The notes: generated from the sequence alone by a model not told the origin. 64,000 nt of DNA from Leptidea sinapis (GCF_905404315.1 NC_066282.1:9944501-10008500), one strand, 5' to 3'. Shown: positions 53,701 to 64,000, counted from the stretch's first letter. Translations and numbers: made by a program.

Positions 53701-56700
53701 GATAGGAACTAGTAACCATAGGCAAAAAGTTAATAAATACCTACCTAATTACTAACGTCTACGGTACTACTGTCTACGGTCAACAACTCTGAGTAGGTAT
53801 TATAATTATTATGATAAAATGGAAACTTGTTACTTGATGCAATGGTAATAACAGTTTATTTGCAACAAACCAGAGTTGGTTGTCCATAGCTTTATAAGTA
53901 ATTTTATAAGAGGGAAGTCAAATGCGCAATCCATAGTCGTAGGTACTTCTAAAGTGTGCGTAACCTACGCCCGAATTTAAGGCTCGGGTCGACTTTTAAA
54001 CTAAGTACTTCCATTTTTATAATCTTAAAAAACTGGTAAAATAAGTACCTAGTTTTCTAATGTCTTTTTCTCAATCCAAGATCTTATTTTGTAGAAGTAG
54101 GTAGCAGTAAATTAAACAAGCAAAATATTTTATTTTGTTTATTGTTATATAAACAGCGTACCTTAGACCAAATCGTGGGGCATATTATAGTCCGGTAATG
54201 GTGGTGGAGGATTTCCTCCACCACCATTACCGGTTGAAATGAGGTTCAGAGTTTAAAACGAGAGAAAGATATTATTCAAGTCCAAAACCAAGCCATGTAA
54301 AACAGAAACTACTTATTAAAATAAAGAAAGCACAAAACAACACAACAGCGGTAACTTCATATAATTGATAGGTATTATTAGCATTAGGTAGATCATAGGT
54401 GACAGAAATTAGAAACTCATTGATCACTCGCTCATCGCTGTCAGTCATATTGACAGATAGCTTTCCTTGATCTAACCTAAAATGGATGTGATTTCATAGT
54501 CGTGACAGCATATACTGTGAAAATGAAATAAATATTTTATTTATTACCCCGGTTCCTTTTGCAATACAATTTTATCTACGAAGTCAATTTATCTACGTTT
54601 TTTTTTGTAACTATCCTAACCTTAGACGGTTATTCCTATAGTCAGGTAAAATTTCGCCATTGTTCTTTATGCTATTAGTAGATAATCAATTTTATGATGA
54701 ATTTGAATTTATGCTGTTAATAGGTAAGCAATTTTTGTAAGAATTTTGTATGTAGTTAATCGTTCACAAACAATAACTTTCTATATATACGCAGTCTTTA
54801 GTGGAACAGCAAAAGTGTGCTTAAAGACAATGTAAGCACACTTTTGTCGTTATTCGAATCCAATCTGAAATAAATAAAAAAAAGAGTGTGTGTAGGTACT
54901 TATGTACACGCGTGAGAAGTTATACTTCTTTGGCGTATGGAAAAATAAATCAAATTTTAATAAATAGTTAAGATCAAAGATAGTATAAACACTCAGCTTT
55001 TAAGGTTAATTTCAACAAGTATAGAAAATAAATAACTTTTTTTTTTATACATAAAATTTGTTTAAATACCAGAAATAAAACAAAACGAAAAAAGAAATAT
55101 TTTTAGATAATAATGTAATAATTTTTAATTAACGATGTAAATAAATTATACATACCGACAATTAACCTCAAATCTATAAATGCACTCAAAACAGTTTATT
55201 CAAATCAGATTTATCACTAATATTCAATATATATAGATATACTAATAAATTATTAGTAAATACTATCACCGTCGTATATGAAATTGATTTAATAAAAACA
55301 CCAAAATAATATTTTGGTGTTATTCACACTGTTTAGTTGTACTGTTACGAAACACGTGTTCTAAATATAAAAATACTAGGATATACAACTTGAACATAGT
55401 TATCGATTTTCATACCACCTAGAACTAACTTCACGATGTAGAATTCAGGTGTCGGTGTGCGCGCGCATCGTAAAAATTCACTCTCATAATTTTTCTCCAT
55501 CGCGCCAAAAGAAGTATAACTTCAATAAATATTTTACATTGCTGCTTATTGACCAAGAATATTTTATACAACTGGAGTAAATGCGGCATTGTAAAGACAT
55601 TTTTGACAGCTTAACATAACGTAATTTGTTGCATGTTCCATATTTCAGCTTTGTTTTTGTATGAGGTAAATCTGAATATATATATATATTACGTGACACG
55701 TTGTTTTTCCACGATGGACTCCTAAGCTAATGAACGGATTTTAATGGGGATTGCTTCATGGAGTGCAGTTTGGTCGAACTTGAGAGATAGGATAGTTTTT
55801 ATTTCGATTTGGGACTCATAATTATTTTTTATTTCCAATATTTGTTTTATATGGACATATTTTCTATGAGAGAATTTATTGACGCACGGTTTGACAGTTC
55901 TGCTGTGAAACAATTTCATTATAACAACAAGGAGCATTTTTTACGAAATAATTCTTGATGTTTGGAAATATTATTGGCAAATTCCTATAAAACAGTATTT
56001 TTTTTATCTACAGAACAACGTCTGTCGGGTAGGCTAGTTATCTATAAGTATTGAACGCCATTGTTCACAACGCATTACTTTTGTATGTCAAACGCAGTGG
56101 CTTGGATATCAGTTTTAGCATTATCGTATGCATAGAACAGGTAAAAGATCTAGGTCCTAAAACTATTCTGTGATCGTGAACATGAATATTAGATGTTTTT
56201 TATCAACTCATGGTACGTACGTGCTTTTCTTGTGCACCCATTTATGTATTTAAATGTTTCAGTTACTTCATCAGTACTCAAACTTTTTTTTATTGTCTGT
56301 GTATTCAAACGTACCATAATTGAGGTAAAAGTAGGTTGTTGTGATACTATTTATATTTGTATTTTTTTTTATCCTCCCGGAACTAGAATGTACATTATTT
56401 CTTTGTAGGGAATACCACAGATTAAAGTAATTTTAAATATTATTGTGTTCTAGCCACTGACTTGTATAAATACCAATGGACAGGCTATTCTATATGTTTG
56501 ACAGCTTACTTTTTGTGCCTATTTGAAGCGCCACTTGCGAGCGTCCAGAGAACTAATTTTGACGTATAATACAAATGGCTGCGATGGACCGTACAATAAT
56601 CTGAAGTATTTTTGCATTTTGAATTAATTTCGTTCGTTTTTGCGTTATTTATACTTCAAGAATCAACGTAATAAAGTACACATTTTTTTAATAGTTTCCC

Positions 56701-57322
56701 ACCATCTATCGATGTTTGCTGAGGTTGTCATCACTAGTTTAAGTACCGCAGACTCTCACTACATGGCCAACAGCGCCAAAATGGCGAATATCAAACGGAC
56801 ACAAAAGCCCTTTCACAGCCGCCAGTCCAGTGGTATATTATAGAGGTCAGTGATTCTAGCATATTTAATTGTCACATAGCTTAATAAATTAACAGTCATA
56901 ATTTGGTCACCATATCTGTATTCTAGTACGAAATTATCAGTGAAAAAGTAAGCAACAAATAATTAATAATTGTAATGCATAAAATAAATATATTTTTGGG
57001 TTTGAGTGATTTTCTATATATTCATATATTAGTATGCTTAAATAGGTAGTTAACTATTTTGTTCGAGTACAATAATATATAGTTGGTAGGTACAAATATT
57101 TTATTGCAGCAATTACTATTGTGTCAAATGAAACAACTAATTGTTATAGTTTCGTCTTTTTATTACAAGCCTACTCTTGCGAACTCTTTTATGAACAATG
57201 TGAGAAATTCAGTTTATCCACTTATTTTAATATTTCCAACTTACTTGCCACATCAATATCATAAGCAGGGTCTACAGGCTTCCCGTTTTTCATTGCAGGC
57301 TGTGCCAAGTAATTTGTGCAAT
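47641..57322 (-). CDS. Four-TM (claudin/PMP22-like layout) membrane protein, C-terminal part, last 4 exons
   Basis: Minus-strand join of 57322-57245, 51828-51691, 49428-49332 and 47794-47641. All phases agree and give about 155 residues. It starts inside an extracellular loop (CTNYLAQPAMKNG). Hydrophobic segments follow around TMISFGIISLFVMAMGCGF, LAAGIHFISTSCTFVVVQVTM (read to VTM) and YFLAWLVVLVNLFAAVSFLW. The cytosolic tail is basic then acidic and ends ADEPTIIGR. A loop, TM, short turn, TM, loop, TM order is what remains of a four-TM claudin/PMP22-type protein after removal of TM1 and its W-rich loop. Insect members of that class act in septate junctions. I do not recognise the exact gene. 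The first exon needs to end in phase 1 and was not found up to 64000. Confidence 0.75.
47795..48594. other. Membrane-protein gene, intron before last exon, unassigned part
   Basis: AT-rich; nothing recognised. Confidence 0.4.
48595..48700 (-). mobile_element. LINE tail (reverse)
   Basis: aaatcaaatcaaaatcactt tattcacgtag is the reversed 3' end of a widespread lepidopteran LINE. Confidence 0.5.
49332..49428 (-). CDS. Membrane-protein gene, third exon seen
   Basis: Acceptor ttcaacag, donor gtaagt. 31 codons: the end of a TM helix (SCTFVVVQVTM), then VDHMKKNLKYIYPEHAYH. Confidence 0.85.
49657..49882 (+). mobile_element. SINE-like family A, copy 13
   Basis: Starts at gcataactgtgtttaggtct and runs to the A-rich tail; young-looking. 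Confidence 0.88.
50189..50994 (-). mobile_element. Internally deleted mariner element
   Basis: 806 bp. Ends TTAGGGGTTAAAGTATGAAA and GTAGGGGTTAAAGTATGAAA (reverse-complemented), flanked by TA (50187-50188, 50995-50996). On the minus strand: RFWFKPFRDGNFDLKNEPRG, the N-terminal HTH region (50681-50980), then frame-broken VTCDEKWIRY (first catalytic Asp) and DLAPTDYYFF (third). About 500 bp of a normal 1.3-kb element is missing, including the second Asp region. In an intron of the membrane-protein gene, same strand. Confidence 0.88.
51691..51828 (-). CDS. Membrane-protein gene, second exon seen
   Basis: Acceptor attgcag, donor gtaagt. 45 codons containing the first visible TM helix and RNPRYMFKRLAAG. 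Confidence 0.85.
51890..52117 (+). mobile_element. SINE-like family A, copy 14, with inverted centre
   Basis: Normal flanks, but the middle reads cccaaaaattctgagc instead of gctcagaatttttggg. Confidence 0.85.
52185..52300 (-). mobile_element. LINE 3'-region-like repeat family H, copy 3
   Basis: Reverse of the cctgagggcgatcgctcc and atgtgtggtatcattaagaa blocks of copy 1. Confidence 0.55.
52301..52837. other. Unassigned intron sequence
   Basis: AT-rich, nothing recognised. Confidence 0.4.
52838..53165 (+). mobile_element. Jockey-like LINE 3' end (family L), copy 5
   Basis: Reads SFVPRTTKLWNELPCAVFPG then RYDMGTFKKR, the C-terminal block of the LINE ORF2. Preceded by ggagtgttgcaaggagctgt. Confidence 0.8.
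53266..53400 (+). mobile_element. LINE 3' tail
   Basis: gcccgctgagtttcttcagc, a diverged gttcttaggtcagacgcaac, and gtaagtgattttaaatctta ttttgaataaa, the usual 3' end of an abundant moth LINE. Confidence 0.55.
53401..54191. other. Unassigned intron sequence
   Basis: AT-rich, no exon or repeat recognised. Confidence 0.4.
54192..54233. repeat. Perfect hairpin, 20-bp arms, 2-base loop
   Basis: ccggtaatggtggtggagga, loop tt, then the exact reverse complement. GC-rich within AT-rich intron. Confidence 0.97.
54810..54846. repeat. Perfect hairpin, 14-bp arms, 9-base loop
   Basis: caaaagtgtgctta (54810-54823) and taagcacacttttg (54833-54846). Confidence 0.95.
54847..55721. other. Unassigned intron sequence with a 25-base palindrome
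   Basis: aacaccaaaata, one base, tattttggtgtt at 55297-55321. Otherwise nothing recognised. Confidence 0.5.
55722..56037 (+). mobile_element. Helitron-like element 3' part
   Basis: Contains aacggattttaatggggatt and ends cagaacaacgtctgtcgggt, aggctag, followed by T: the CTAG/T rule again. Confidence 0.55.
56449..56860. mobile_element. MITE-like element with about 35-bp imperfect inverted ends
   Basis: Left ctagccactgacttgtataa ataccaatggac and right gtccagtggtatattataga ggtcagtgattctag mirror each other. About 410 bp, no coding. Confidence 0.6.
57245..57322 (-). CDS. Membrane-protein gene, first exon seen
   Basis: Acceptor ttgtttcag, donor gtaagt. Reads (D)CTNYLAQPAMKNGKPVDPA then YDIDVA plus one base. 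It needs one base from an upstream exon. The single Cys could pair with another in the missing loop. Confidence 0.75.
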
Positions 57323-57383
57323 CTGAAACAAAACAATAATAATATCAGCTGCTTTAGAGCCAAATTGTATTACCCGCTGGCAA

Positions 57384-57750
57384 GCGTCCTGATGGAATGA
57401 CGCTGGTGGCTTGGGCACGAGGAAGGGCGCTGGTATGGTAAGCGACTTGCGTCGACACTCTGGCTCCTTCTTATGTCCAAGTTCGACTGCCAAGGATAGC
57501 AAACATCGCAAATATTTTGGTCTCAGTGAGTCTTACATCTTTGTGCCGTTTGGTGTCGAGACACATGGCCCGTGCGGCCCAGAGGCGCGAAGAATGTACA
57601 AAATACTACCTTTTCGCCTCAATAGGGTTATTGGCAACCCAAGTGCTGGCAGCTTTTTCGGCTAACGTATCAGCCTAGCTATCCAACGTGGAAATGCTGC
57701 CAGTATTCTCGGTACGCTTCCACGTAATGATAGTTTTAATTTAATGTAGT
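57384..57750 (+). pseudogene. LINE ORF2 C-terminal fragment
   Basis: Across two frames: PDGMTLVAWARGRALVW, ATCVDTLAPS, SYIFVPFGVETHGPCGPEAR, NPSAGSFF, ISLAIQRGNAASILGTLP. Inserted 60 bases upstream (in gene terms) of an exon of the membrane-protein gene, in opposite orientation. It explains the open frames on both strands here. Confidence 0.82.
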
Positions 57751-58049
57751 CATAGTATTGTAAATATACTTATAAGATTTGTTTTGTTTGAATAATCAAT
57801 TATTATTTATCACTTCAATATAGAAAATATGGCTCAGCTATAATAAATAATTTTATAGAGATGACATCATACTCTTCATTGTCCATAAAAAAACACAACA
57901 AAGCGATATTTTTTATTCAAACTATATTTTCTGATACCAGTATATTTCTTCTTAATTGTAAGTTATATAAATATTTTAATAATAAAAATTTAAAATTGAT
58001 GTAAATTTTTTGCATTCATATCAAATTGCGAGATCCTACTTACTAGTAG

Positions 58050-58215
58050 TCCTACTAATATTATAAATGCAAAAGTTTGCGAGAATATAATATGTAAGAT
58101 GTATTTTTGTTTCTCTTTCACGCAAAAACTACTAAATGGATTTTAATGAAACTTTACAATAATATATCTTACACATCAGAATAACATATTGGCTGCAATT
58201 TATAAGTGTGAATAA
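58050..58215 (+). mobile_element. Helitron-like element 5' part
   Basis: Begins tcctactaatattataaatg caaaagtttgcg and continues ctctttcacgcaaaaactac, a typical 5' region. No 3' end seen before the following LINE. Confidence 0.55.
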
Positions 58216-58347
58216 TCCAAAATAATACGATAAGTGTCAAGTAAGTAGGAAAAAAAATCCGCAATCTGCGAGCTATTCATAGGTGCACCACAAATACCAT
58301 TGGAGTTATAAATATTATAATGTATAATTTAATTGTTTATTCATTTT

Positions 58348-58995
58348 TATGTAAAAGGAGGATCAACTAGCGTATGGGTGACCTGGTGTTAAATGATCAC
58401 CGCCGCGCTTTTTGTGAAGGTACCCATGTCATCACCGCAGTGTTTCCGGGACGATATATATGCCTTATGCGTAAGGAAGGTCATTTTAAAGCTTTGTAGA
58501 ACGAGGAAAAAATCTCCTTGAAACCTTCACTGTGGAGGACTGCCGTGGGGAGTATATCCTAATGTGTGGCATGTCTTGCAAAGGTGGAATTCGGCGGCAG
58601 GAATCAGGTGAAACAGCTCTTCAGAACACTCCCCATGATAAATACGGTAGAAGACACACAATGAAATGACGTCTCTAAGCAACACCAAGTGATCCAGCTG
58701 TTCACAGAGCACTGTGTCCCCGACGATTCGAGCTGCTCTGCGTTGCACGCGGTCAAATGAATCGAGCTGAAACTGGGGTACACCAGATCAGAGATAACAG
58801 CAATACCCCATATGTGGCCGGACCTGCGCTTTTTAGAGCGCTAGAATGTGGGCTGGCTTGAAGTATTGTCGTGCTCTATTTATGACAACCAACTTCTTCG
58901 AAGCCAATTTGGCCTTGCCCTCCAGATGATCGCGGAATTGGTAATTGCATGACATTTCGAGATCCAGTATTCCGATACTAGGTGAGGTTTTAAAG
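58348..58995 (-). pseudogene. Jockey-like LINE (family L), long copy 6
   Basis: The minus strand reads QRRAARIVGDTVLCEQLDHL, SLCVFYRIYHGECSEELF, HLIPAAEFH. The largest coding piece of family L here. Ends with the shared LINE tail at 58348. Confidence 0.85.
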
Positions 58996-58999
58996 GAAG

Positions 59000-59698
59000 T
59001 GTTATCGAGGAGCGGTGATACGACAAATGGGGTTTTATTAGTGGTAAATGCGGAAATTTGAGTCGTATCTAATCTTAAATAATCTTTAAAAAAATCCGCT
59101 GCAGCATATGTTTAATTTTCATGTGTAAGTCATCATCGCTAAAATAGTGAACCATAAATACAATAAAAATTTATTGAAGTAGGCGTTACTTTGCGGAAAT
59201 CCATAATTACACAAATGATTTGAGTTTTCTTTGGTGTTAATTCCGCCATTACTTGTTTTTAAACAATCCGACACGTGTTTCGCCTCTACACGAGGCATCC
59301 TCAGGACGTGCTGTCTCGCCAAAATCTTAGTTAATTTATTATTAATTAACACTAAAGAAAACTCAAATCATTTGTACAATTAAAATTATTAATCTTCTAA
59401 CTGACCCGGCAAACGTTGTTTTGCAATATAAATTATTTTAAACGTTCTACTGTTTTTTCTCCGACCTTCTTTACAAATCCGACTACCACAAAAAAGTCTT
59501 TTAATTTTTAGTGGAAGTCGGTGGTCTTTTAAGCTTCGTGTCCGAACCCGCCTCTCTACAATCTGTCAGAAAATAATTCTCACCTATTATTTTAGTCACA
59601 AAATGAGGACAGCTTTAAAAAGCTGATCGTTGGGTACACTGCAGGCAAACGAGCTCGTGGATGGTTCCAACCAAATGGAGTGATCAAGTTAAGACAAT
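59000..59698. other. Unassigned, with a Helitron-like end
   Basis: taactgacccggcaaacgtt gttttgcaata at about 59400 is a diverged Helitron-like end. Nothing else recognised. Confidence 0.45.
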
Positions 59699-59998
59699 TT
59701 ACCAGTTGGATGCTCCTTTGCACAGGATGCCGGCTAGAATATGGTTACCACAACGGCGCCTATTTCTGCCATGAAGCAGTAATGTGTAAGCATTACTGTG
59801 TTTCGGTCTGAGGGCCGCCTTAGCTAGTCAAATTACTGGTCAAATGAGACTTAACATCTTATGTCTCAAGCTTCAATTGTAGTGCCGTTCAGAATTTTGG
59901 GCTTTTCAAGAATCCTGAGCGGCACTGCATTGTAATGGGCAAGGCGTATCAGTTACCATCAGCTGAACGTCTTGATCGTCCCTAATTTTCATGAAAAA
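59699..59998 (+). mobile_element. SINE-like family A, copy 15
   Basis: Full-length from taccagttggatgctccttt, with a small deletion at the gacgagcg block. Confidence 0.88.
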
Positions 59999-60149
59999 AG
60001 TGAAAGGCCCACCCTCGACTAAGTTCTGCTCCGTTGTCAGAGATGCAATGAACAGGCACTTATGGAGGCGTAAGATATTGTATTAGCACCAATAACCTCA
60101 ACAAACGATGACCACGATCTTCAGTCATGAGCGAGTGACCGCTGAGAAT

Positions 60150-60300
60150 ACCCTACGCGATCCATATGCGAGTGAAAAGTACAGAAATATCCCTTTCGCT
60201 AATGAAAACTTACTCTTAGCTCCACAAATCATCGAAAAATGCAACGTGGCTATCATCCTGTATCAGTAATGGTTTGGTAGGGAGTTTTTATTGAAGGAGT
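60150..60300 (+). pseudogene. Mariner-type transposase fragment, related to 11495-11660
   Basis: gtgaaaagtacagaaatatc c and caacgtggctatcatcctgt atcagtaatggt correspond to GEKYRNI and QRGYHPVSVMVW blocks. Confidence 0.6.
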
Positions 60301-60344
60301 GATAAAGTAACACAAATAAACTGAAAAAAATCTGAAAACAAAAT

Positions 60345-60650
60345 TTTATGAATGTTGTAGGACTTGAACCCGCGACCTCTCACGTTCTGTGCGAGCGCTC
60401 TTTCCAACTGAGCCAACTGACGTATTGTTCATAAAATCTTGTATACTTTGTTCAACTCTCAGGTTGTGGTTTCATCTACGGGATCTACTTTACCGTTAAT
60501 AACCTGCTTAATCCCAATATTTGCATATTAGGAAACTAACTTGAGATATCGCTCTTACAAATCTAAACAACGCTCATAAAATTTTGATTTCAGTTTTATT
60601 TGTGTAATTAATCCCAGAAGTGAGAGTTATCACTTTAAAACATAACAAAT
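60345..60650 (-). mobile_element. tRNA-derived SINE, copy 3
   Basis: The minus strand holds an A-box-like tggctcagttgg and a B-box gggttcaagtcc about 30 bases apart, but no paired acceptor stem. The flanks match copies 1 and 2. Confidence 0.65.
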
Positions 60651-61667
60651 TGATAAAGCTTAATTTTTGTGAAAAAGTTCAGACTTCACCCAGTTTGTGT
60701 CAAGAGACTGTTTTAGGGTTGTCAAAATCCTCCTAGCAGTTCGCTTTTAAAAATAATGAACCTTGAACTCTTCAACAACTCTATGCACCTACACAAGCTT
60801 GGTTTTATTATAAGTAATGATAAAAAAAAACTAATCATCAAAAAAATAATCGTATAATTATCTTAACACATAAAACAGTGCTTTTATAAATACCTCAATA
60901 TTTAAAATAATAGATCTATGATTTAAGAATCACATACCCTTACTAAAATTATATAACTTTTATGATTGCAATAAGTTCAGATTTTATTATGAGCAATCAA
61001 TTTCGAATAACCCGTTCAAATATTAATAAACACTCAGATTTCAAAGCAATAAAATCCATTACGCACAATATTATTATATCAATGTGTAGAATTTTATTGC
61101 TCACTGAAGGTAATTTTACTACCTTTAAAGTAGTTCGAAATTGAATTAAGTATTTTTAGTAAAGTTTTGTTGAAAATGAGTAGATATAGATACCAGACAT
61201 TAATCGATACTATATGCTATCATTACTCATTGTAATCACTATGTTGATGATTGAATTTAGAACACACCTGTTCGACCTCCATATAAATGCTAAACAACCT
61301 CCTTGCACAAAAAATACTCCTTGTGCAAATAACTACTCGAGATTTGATAAGTCAGCATTTTCGCAAGGAGTTTAGCATTAGAAGATTAATATCGCTTCGC
61401 AATTTTACAATCAATAAATCAATAATAATAATAAGAAAATTACATTCGGCTGTAGTATTTATTCCAATTTAAAGGTGCATTTAAATTAATTTAATTTTCT
61501 AATTTTCTTCGTTATTCATATGTCTAATTTCGCTTCAATCTTCCTTTTTCGCGTAGTCATGATCTTAAGTTTAGTTTGCAACTATTGAATCTCTTATTTA
61601 CTATTTACATTATATTATACTATTTATGAGTTAACATATATAAGTTTGATTACTAATCATACTTTTT
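60651..61667. other. Unassigned AT-rich stretch
   Basis: No exon recognised; the missing 5' exon of the membrane-protein gene was searched for here without success. Confidence 0.4.
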
Positions 61668-61735
61668 ATTATGTCGATACATTAAAGCGATTCAAGTATT
61701 TATATTATCACCGTTTATATTGGGTGAGTGAGCCT
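61668..61735 (+). repeat. Direct repeat, left unit
   Basis: 68 bp, with about 5 differences from 62292-62359; shares gtcgatacattaaa, cgattcaagtatttatatt and gtttatattgggtgagtg. Confidence 0.9.
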
Positions 61736-61765
61736 TATTTAAAACCACGCATTATCTACTTAACA

Positions 61766-61972
61766 AAAAGTGCAAATTCTGTGGCACTACAATTGAGCTC
61801 GTCACCTTGAGACATAAGATGTTAAGTCTCATTTGCTCAGTAATTTCACTAGATACGGCGCCCTTCAGACCGTGACACAATAATGCTGACATATTACTGC
61901 TTCACGAAAAAGAAAAAGGCGCCGTTGTGGTACCTACAATCTACCCGGCATCCTGTTTAGGGGAGGCTCCGA
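61766..61972 (-). mobile_element. SINE-like family A, copy 16
   Basis: Reverse copy from aattctgtggcactacaat to ggcatcctg. Lies between the two 68-bp direct repeats. Confidence 0.82.
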
Positions 61973-62291
61973 CTATTAAAGACTTTATTGAAAACAATAG
62001 TCGATAAAATGTCGAAAGCTTCCTATACATCTAAATTTAAACTTCAACGTTCGTGGTAAAAGTATGCAGTTTGTCCTTATCGCACCGATTTTTATTTCGC
62101 CCACTTAATCCTGACGTTATTGTTGTAAGAATTCCTAAATCTGAAAAGGTCTTAGATAATTTTACCTCTTAACCAACCAAAAGAAGAAAATAAAGCTTGA
62201 AAATACATTACAGAGTATGAGCTCAATATAAATTTTCATTTATATTTCTATGAACCCCAAAGAAATATATTGTGCCTAGATTTATCTTATT

Positions 62292-62359
62292 TATTATGTC
62301 GATACATTAAACCGATTCAAGTATTTATATTTTCATCGTTTATATTGGGTGAGTGGGCC
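62292..62359 (+). repeat. Direct repeat, right unit
   Basis: Second copy of the 61668-61735 unit, 624 bp downstream. Confidence 0.9.
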
Positions 62360-62774
62360 TATCATAACTACAATCATAATAACAACCATAGCTACAAACT
62401 AGAAATATTCCATTTCCTTGACTTCAATTAATTATTAACTGAAGACAAAATGATTCACAATAAGGTACAAGATGCAAGCAACCTCGGTTTCCAGCATTAA
62501 GCACAATTTTGTTGGCGCCGGTATACTAGGGAGTAACCTTATTTTGCTCTTACTGCAAATTAATTAATTCTTATATGCTTACAAGCTATAAACCAGAGTC
62601 ATTAAATATTTTAAAGGTTCTGTGTTTGAGATAATCATTAGTAAGCGAGAGTTGTGGATTCAAATTCAACAATTTAAAATTAAAGAAGATTAAGACACTA
62701 CTAATCCTGATAGTCCCGTCCCTTGTCCGGCTTTCCGAAACAACAATTCCATTTTCAAAGAACTGAAGATAAAA

Positions 62775-63042
62775 GAAGGGCTATCGTCTACTGTGCAACT
62801 ACGAATTCTGAAGTTCTTTGGTCACATCTCCAGAGGATCGATTGAGTGGTTGATAGTGCAGGGCCAGGTGGAGGGGTAAAGAGCAAAAGGACGCTCATAC
62901 ACGCGATGGACGGATTTTATCAAAGCAGTGACCCAGACTACTGTGGTAGAGTGCTCCCGCAATGCTACAAACCGTCAAAAGTGGAGAATCATCGCGCGGG
63001 AGGCAGTGCGACCCAAAACTAAAGAGACCAACGACGACTAAT
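62775..63042 (+). pseudogene. LINE C-terminal fragment
   Basis: Reads STVQLRILKFFGHISRG, then SYTRWTDFIKAVTQTTV and ATNRQKWRIIAREAV, the C-terminus of a non-LTR element, with one internal stop. Confidence 0.7.
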
Positions 63043-63185
63043 GTTGCATCATCTTAGCGACCACTCCGATAAGAGTGACCGATTGAGAGACCGACGCATA
63101 ATTTTTCTTATTCCTTTCTAAGGTTACAGCTTCTTTATAAGAAGCAGGACAACATTTGTCGGGTCAGCTAATATCAATATTTTTT

Positions 63186-63715
63186 ATGGAAGACGAGACA
63201 AACTACCGTACCCGTTACATGATGCTAATTGATCACCGCCGGTGATCACAGGTGCGTTACCCCTTTTAGAAAGGTGTACGCACTTTTTTGAAGATACCCA
63301 TGATATATCTTCCTAGAAACACCGCACAAGGAAGTACCGCACTCATTACAAAGTTTTGTTGTAAGTGGGAGGAAGGCATTCCTTTTTTTGTGTGGTATTC
63401 CACACATCCAGATGGTAGGGATGATATCCTAGTTTCGTAGTTTTTAGTAGAATTCGGCGCAGGAATTAGGTGAAACAGCTAATTGGACTCCCCTTGATAA
63501 ATGCGCTAGAAGAAACCTAATGAAGTGATGTCTGTAGGTATGTAACGCCAAGTTATCTAGCCGTTCACAGAGCACTGGATCCCCGACAGTTCAAGCAGTG
63601 GTATATTACACAGGGTCAAACGCTTTGAGCTGATACTGTGGTACACTGGAGGATAGATGAGAGCAATATTCCATATGTAGCCCGACCTGTGCTAAGTGAC
63701 CGCTAGAATATTTCG
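63186..63715 (-). pseudogene. Jockey-like LINE (family L), copy 7
   Basis: Collinear with 58348-58995: acaccgcacaaggaag, ggaattaggtgaaacagct, cgttcacagagcactggatc. More diverged. A Helitron-like end (tgtcgggtcagctaat) precedes it at about 63155. Confidence 0.75.
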
Positions 63716-64000
63716 TATACCTAATAATCTTCAAATAATCCAAAATGTAAAACATCTATCTTTTAAAGTAAACCCGAATTCCAAGTTCCTCTCCTGTGTA
63801 GTTGGACTTAATTTAATTTTCAAAACAAATGTATCCTTGAACGATCTGTTTATGTTTCTTGCTTATATATAGAAGTGACGCACTGTGTTTGTTTGTGTCT
63901 CCTGGTGATACTTGTGTGTCGTTGTTTTCTGTTTTAATGGATTCAATATAAATACAATGATGATTAAAGTGTATCTACATAATTATTTTTAAGACCGATA
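63716..64000. other. Unassigned end of window
   Basis: No feature recognised. Confidence 0.4.

Noticed and set aside
57290..57511. 73-codon minus-strand open frame upstream of a real exon
   Set aside because: Most of it is antisense to a LINE fragment at 57384-57750. Only the part after the acceptor, in another frame, is a real exon.
60350..60425. Possible tRNA gene on the minus strand
   Set aside because: A- and B-boxes are present but the acceptor stem does not pair, and the body matches the tRNA-derived SINE.
1..64000. CRISPR arrays, bacterial operons, phage genes
   Set aside because: Repeats here are dispersed and retrotransposed or transposon-like, with no regular spacers; gene structure is eukaryotic.

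Overview
The window is eukaryotic nuclear DNA, almost certainly from a moth or butterfly. It is AT-rich, its genes are split by GT-AG introns, and it is packed with repeats of lepidopteran type: at least 17 copies of one roughly 310-bp A-tailed SINE-like family, Jockey- and RTE-like LINE pieces, mariner and pogo remnants, Helitron-like ends and several MITEs. Species cannot be named from sequence alone. No bacterial operons, CRISPR arrays, rRNAs or genuine tRNA genes were seen.

Three host genes can be assembled exon by exon with matching splice phases. (1) A complete nine-exon plus-strand gene, 3941-25012, encodes a 542-residue SLC17-family transporter (sialin / putative inorganic phosphate cotransporter type). 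(2) A nine-exon minus-strand gene, 35969-26039, encodes about 411 residues of a CCDC96-like (DUF4201) coiled-coil protein of motile axonemes; it converges tail to tail with the transporter about 1 kb downstream of it. (3) The last four exons of a second minus-strand gene, 57322-47641, encode about 155 residues of a multi-pass membrane protein of claudin/PMP22-like layout; its first exon(s) were not found and probably lie beyond the window.

Region by region: 1-3940 holds Helitron-like repeats, a tRNA-derived SINE and a Harbinger-like MITE. 3941-25012 is the transporter with repeat-filled introns. Intron 7 carries a near full-length 4.7-kb Jockey-like LINE that split an older SINE in two, and intron 6 carries a decayed duplicate of exon 5. 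25013-26038 is the convergent gap. 26039-35969 is the CCDC96-like gene, with a P-element-like MITE and an RTE-like fragment in its last introns. 35970-47640 is intergenic, with a broken pogo transposon, an inverted pair of SINEs and a GC-rich LINE end. 47641-57322 is the membrane-protein gene with a deleted mariner in an intron. 57323-64000 is mostly LINE debris and SINEs.

The three genes do not form a pathway; they are ordinary neighbours. The most informative features are structural: a pseudo-exon, nested insertions that give an order of events, a P-like MITE with an exact 8-bp target duplication, and a set of perfect short-loop palindromes. One palindrome sits inside a SINE copy whose sister copies lack it, which points to formation by local template switching. 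I saw no convincing undescribed multi-gene system.
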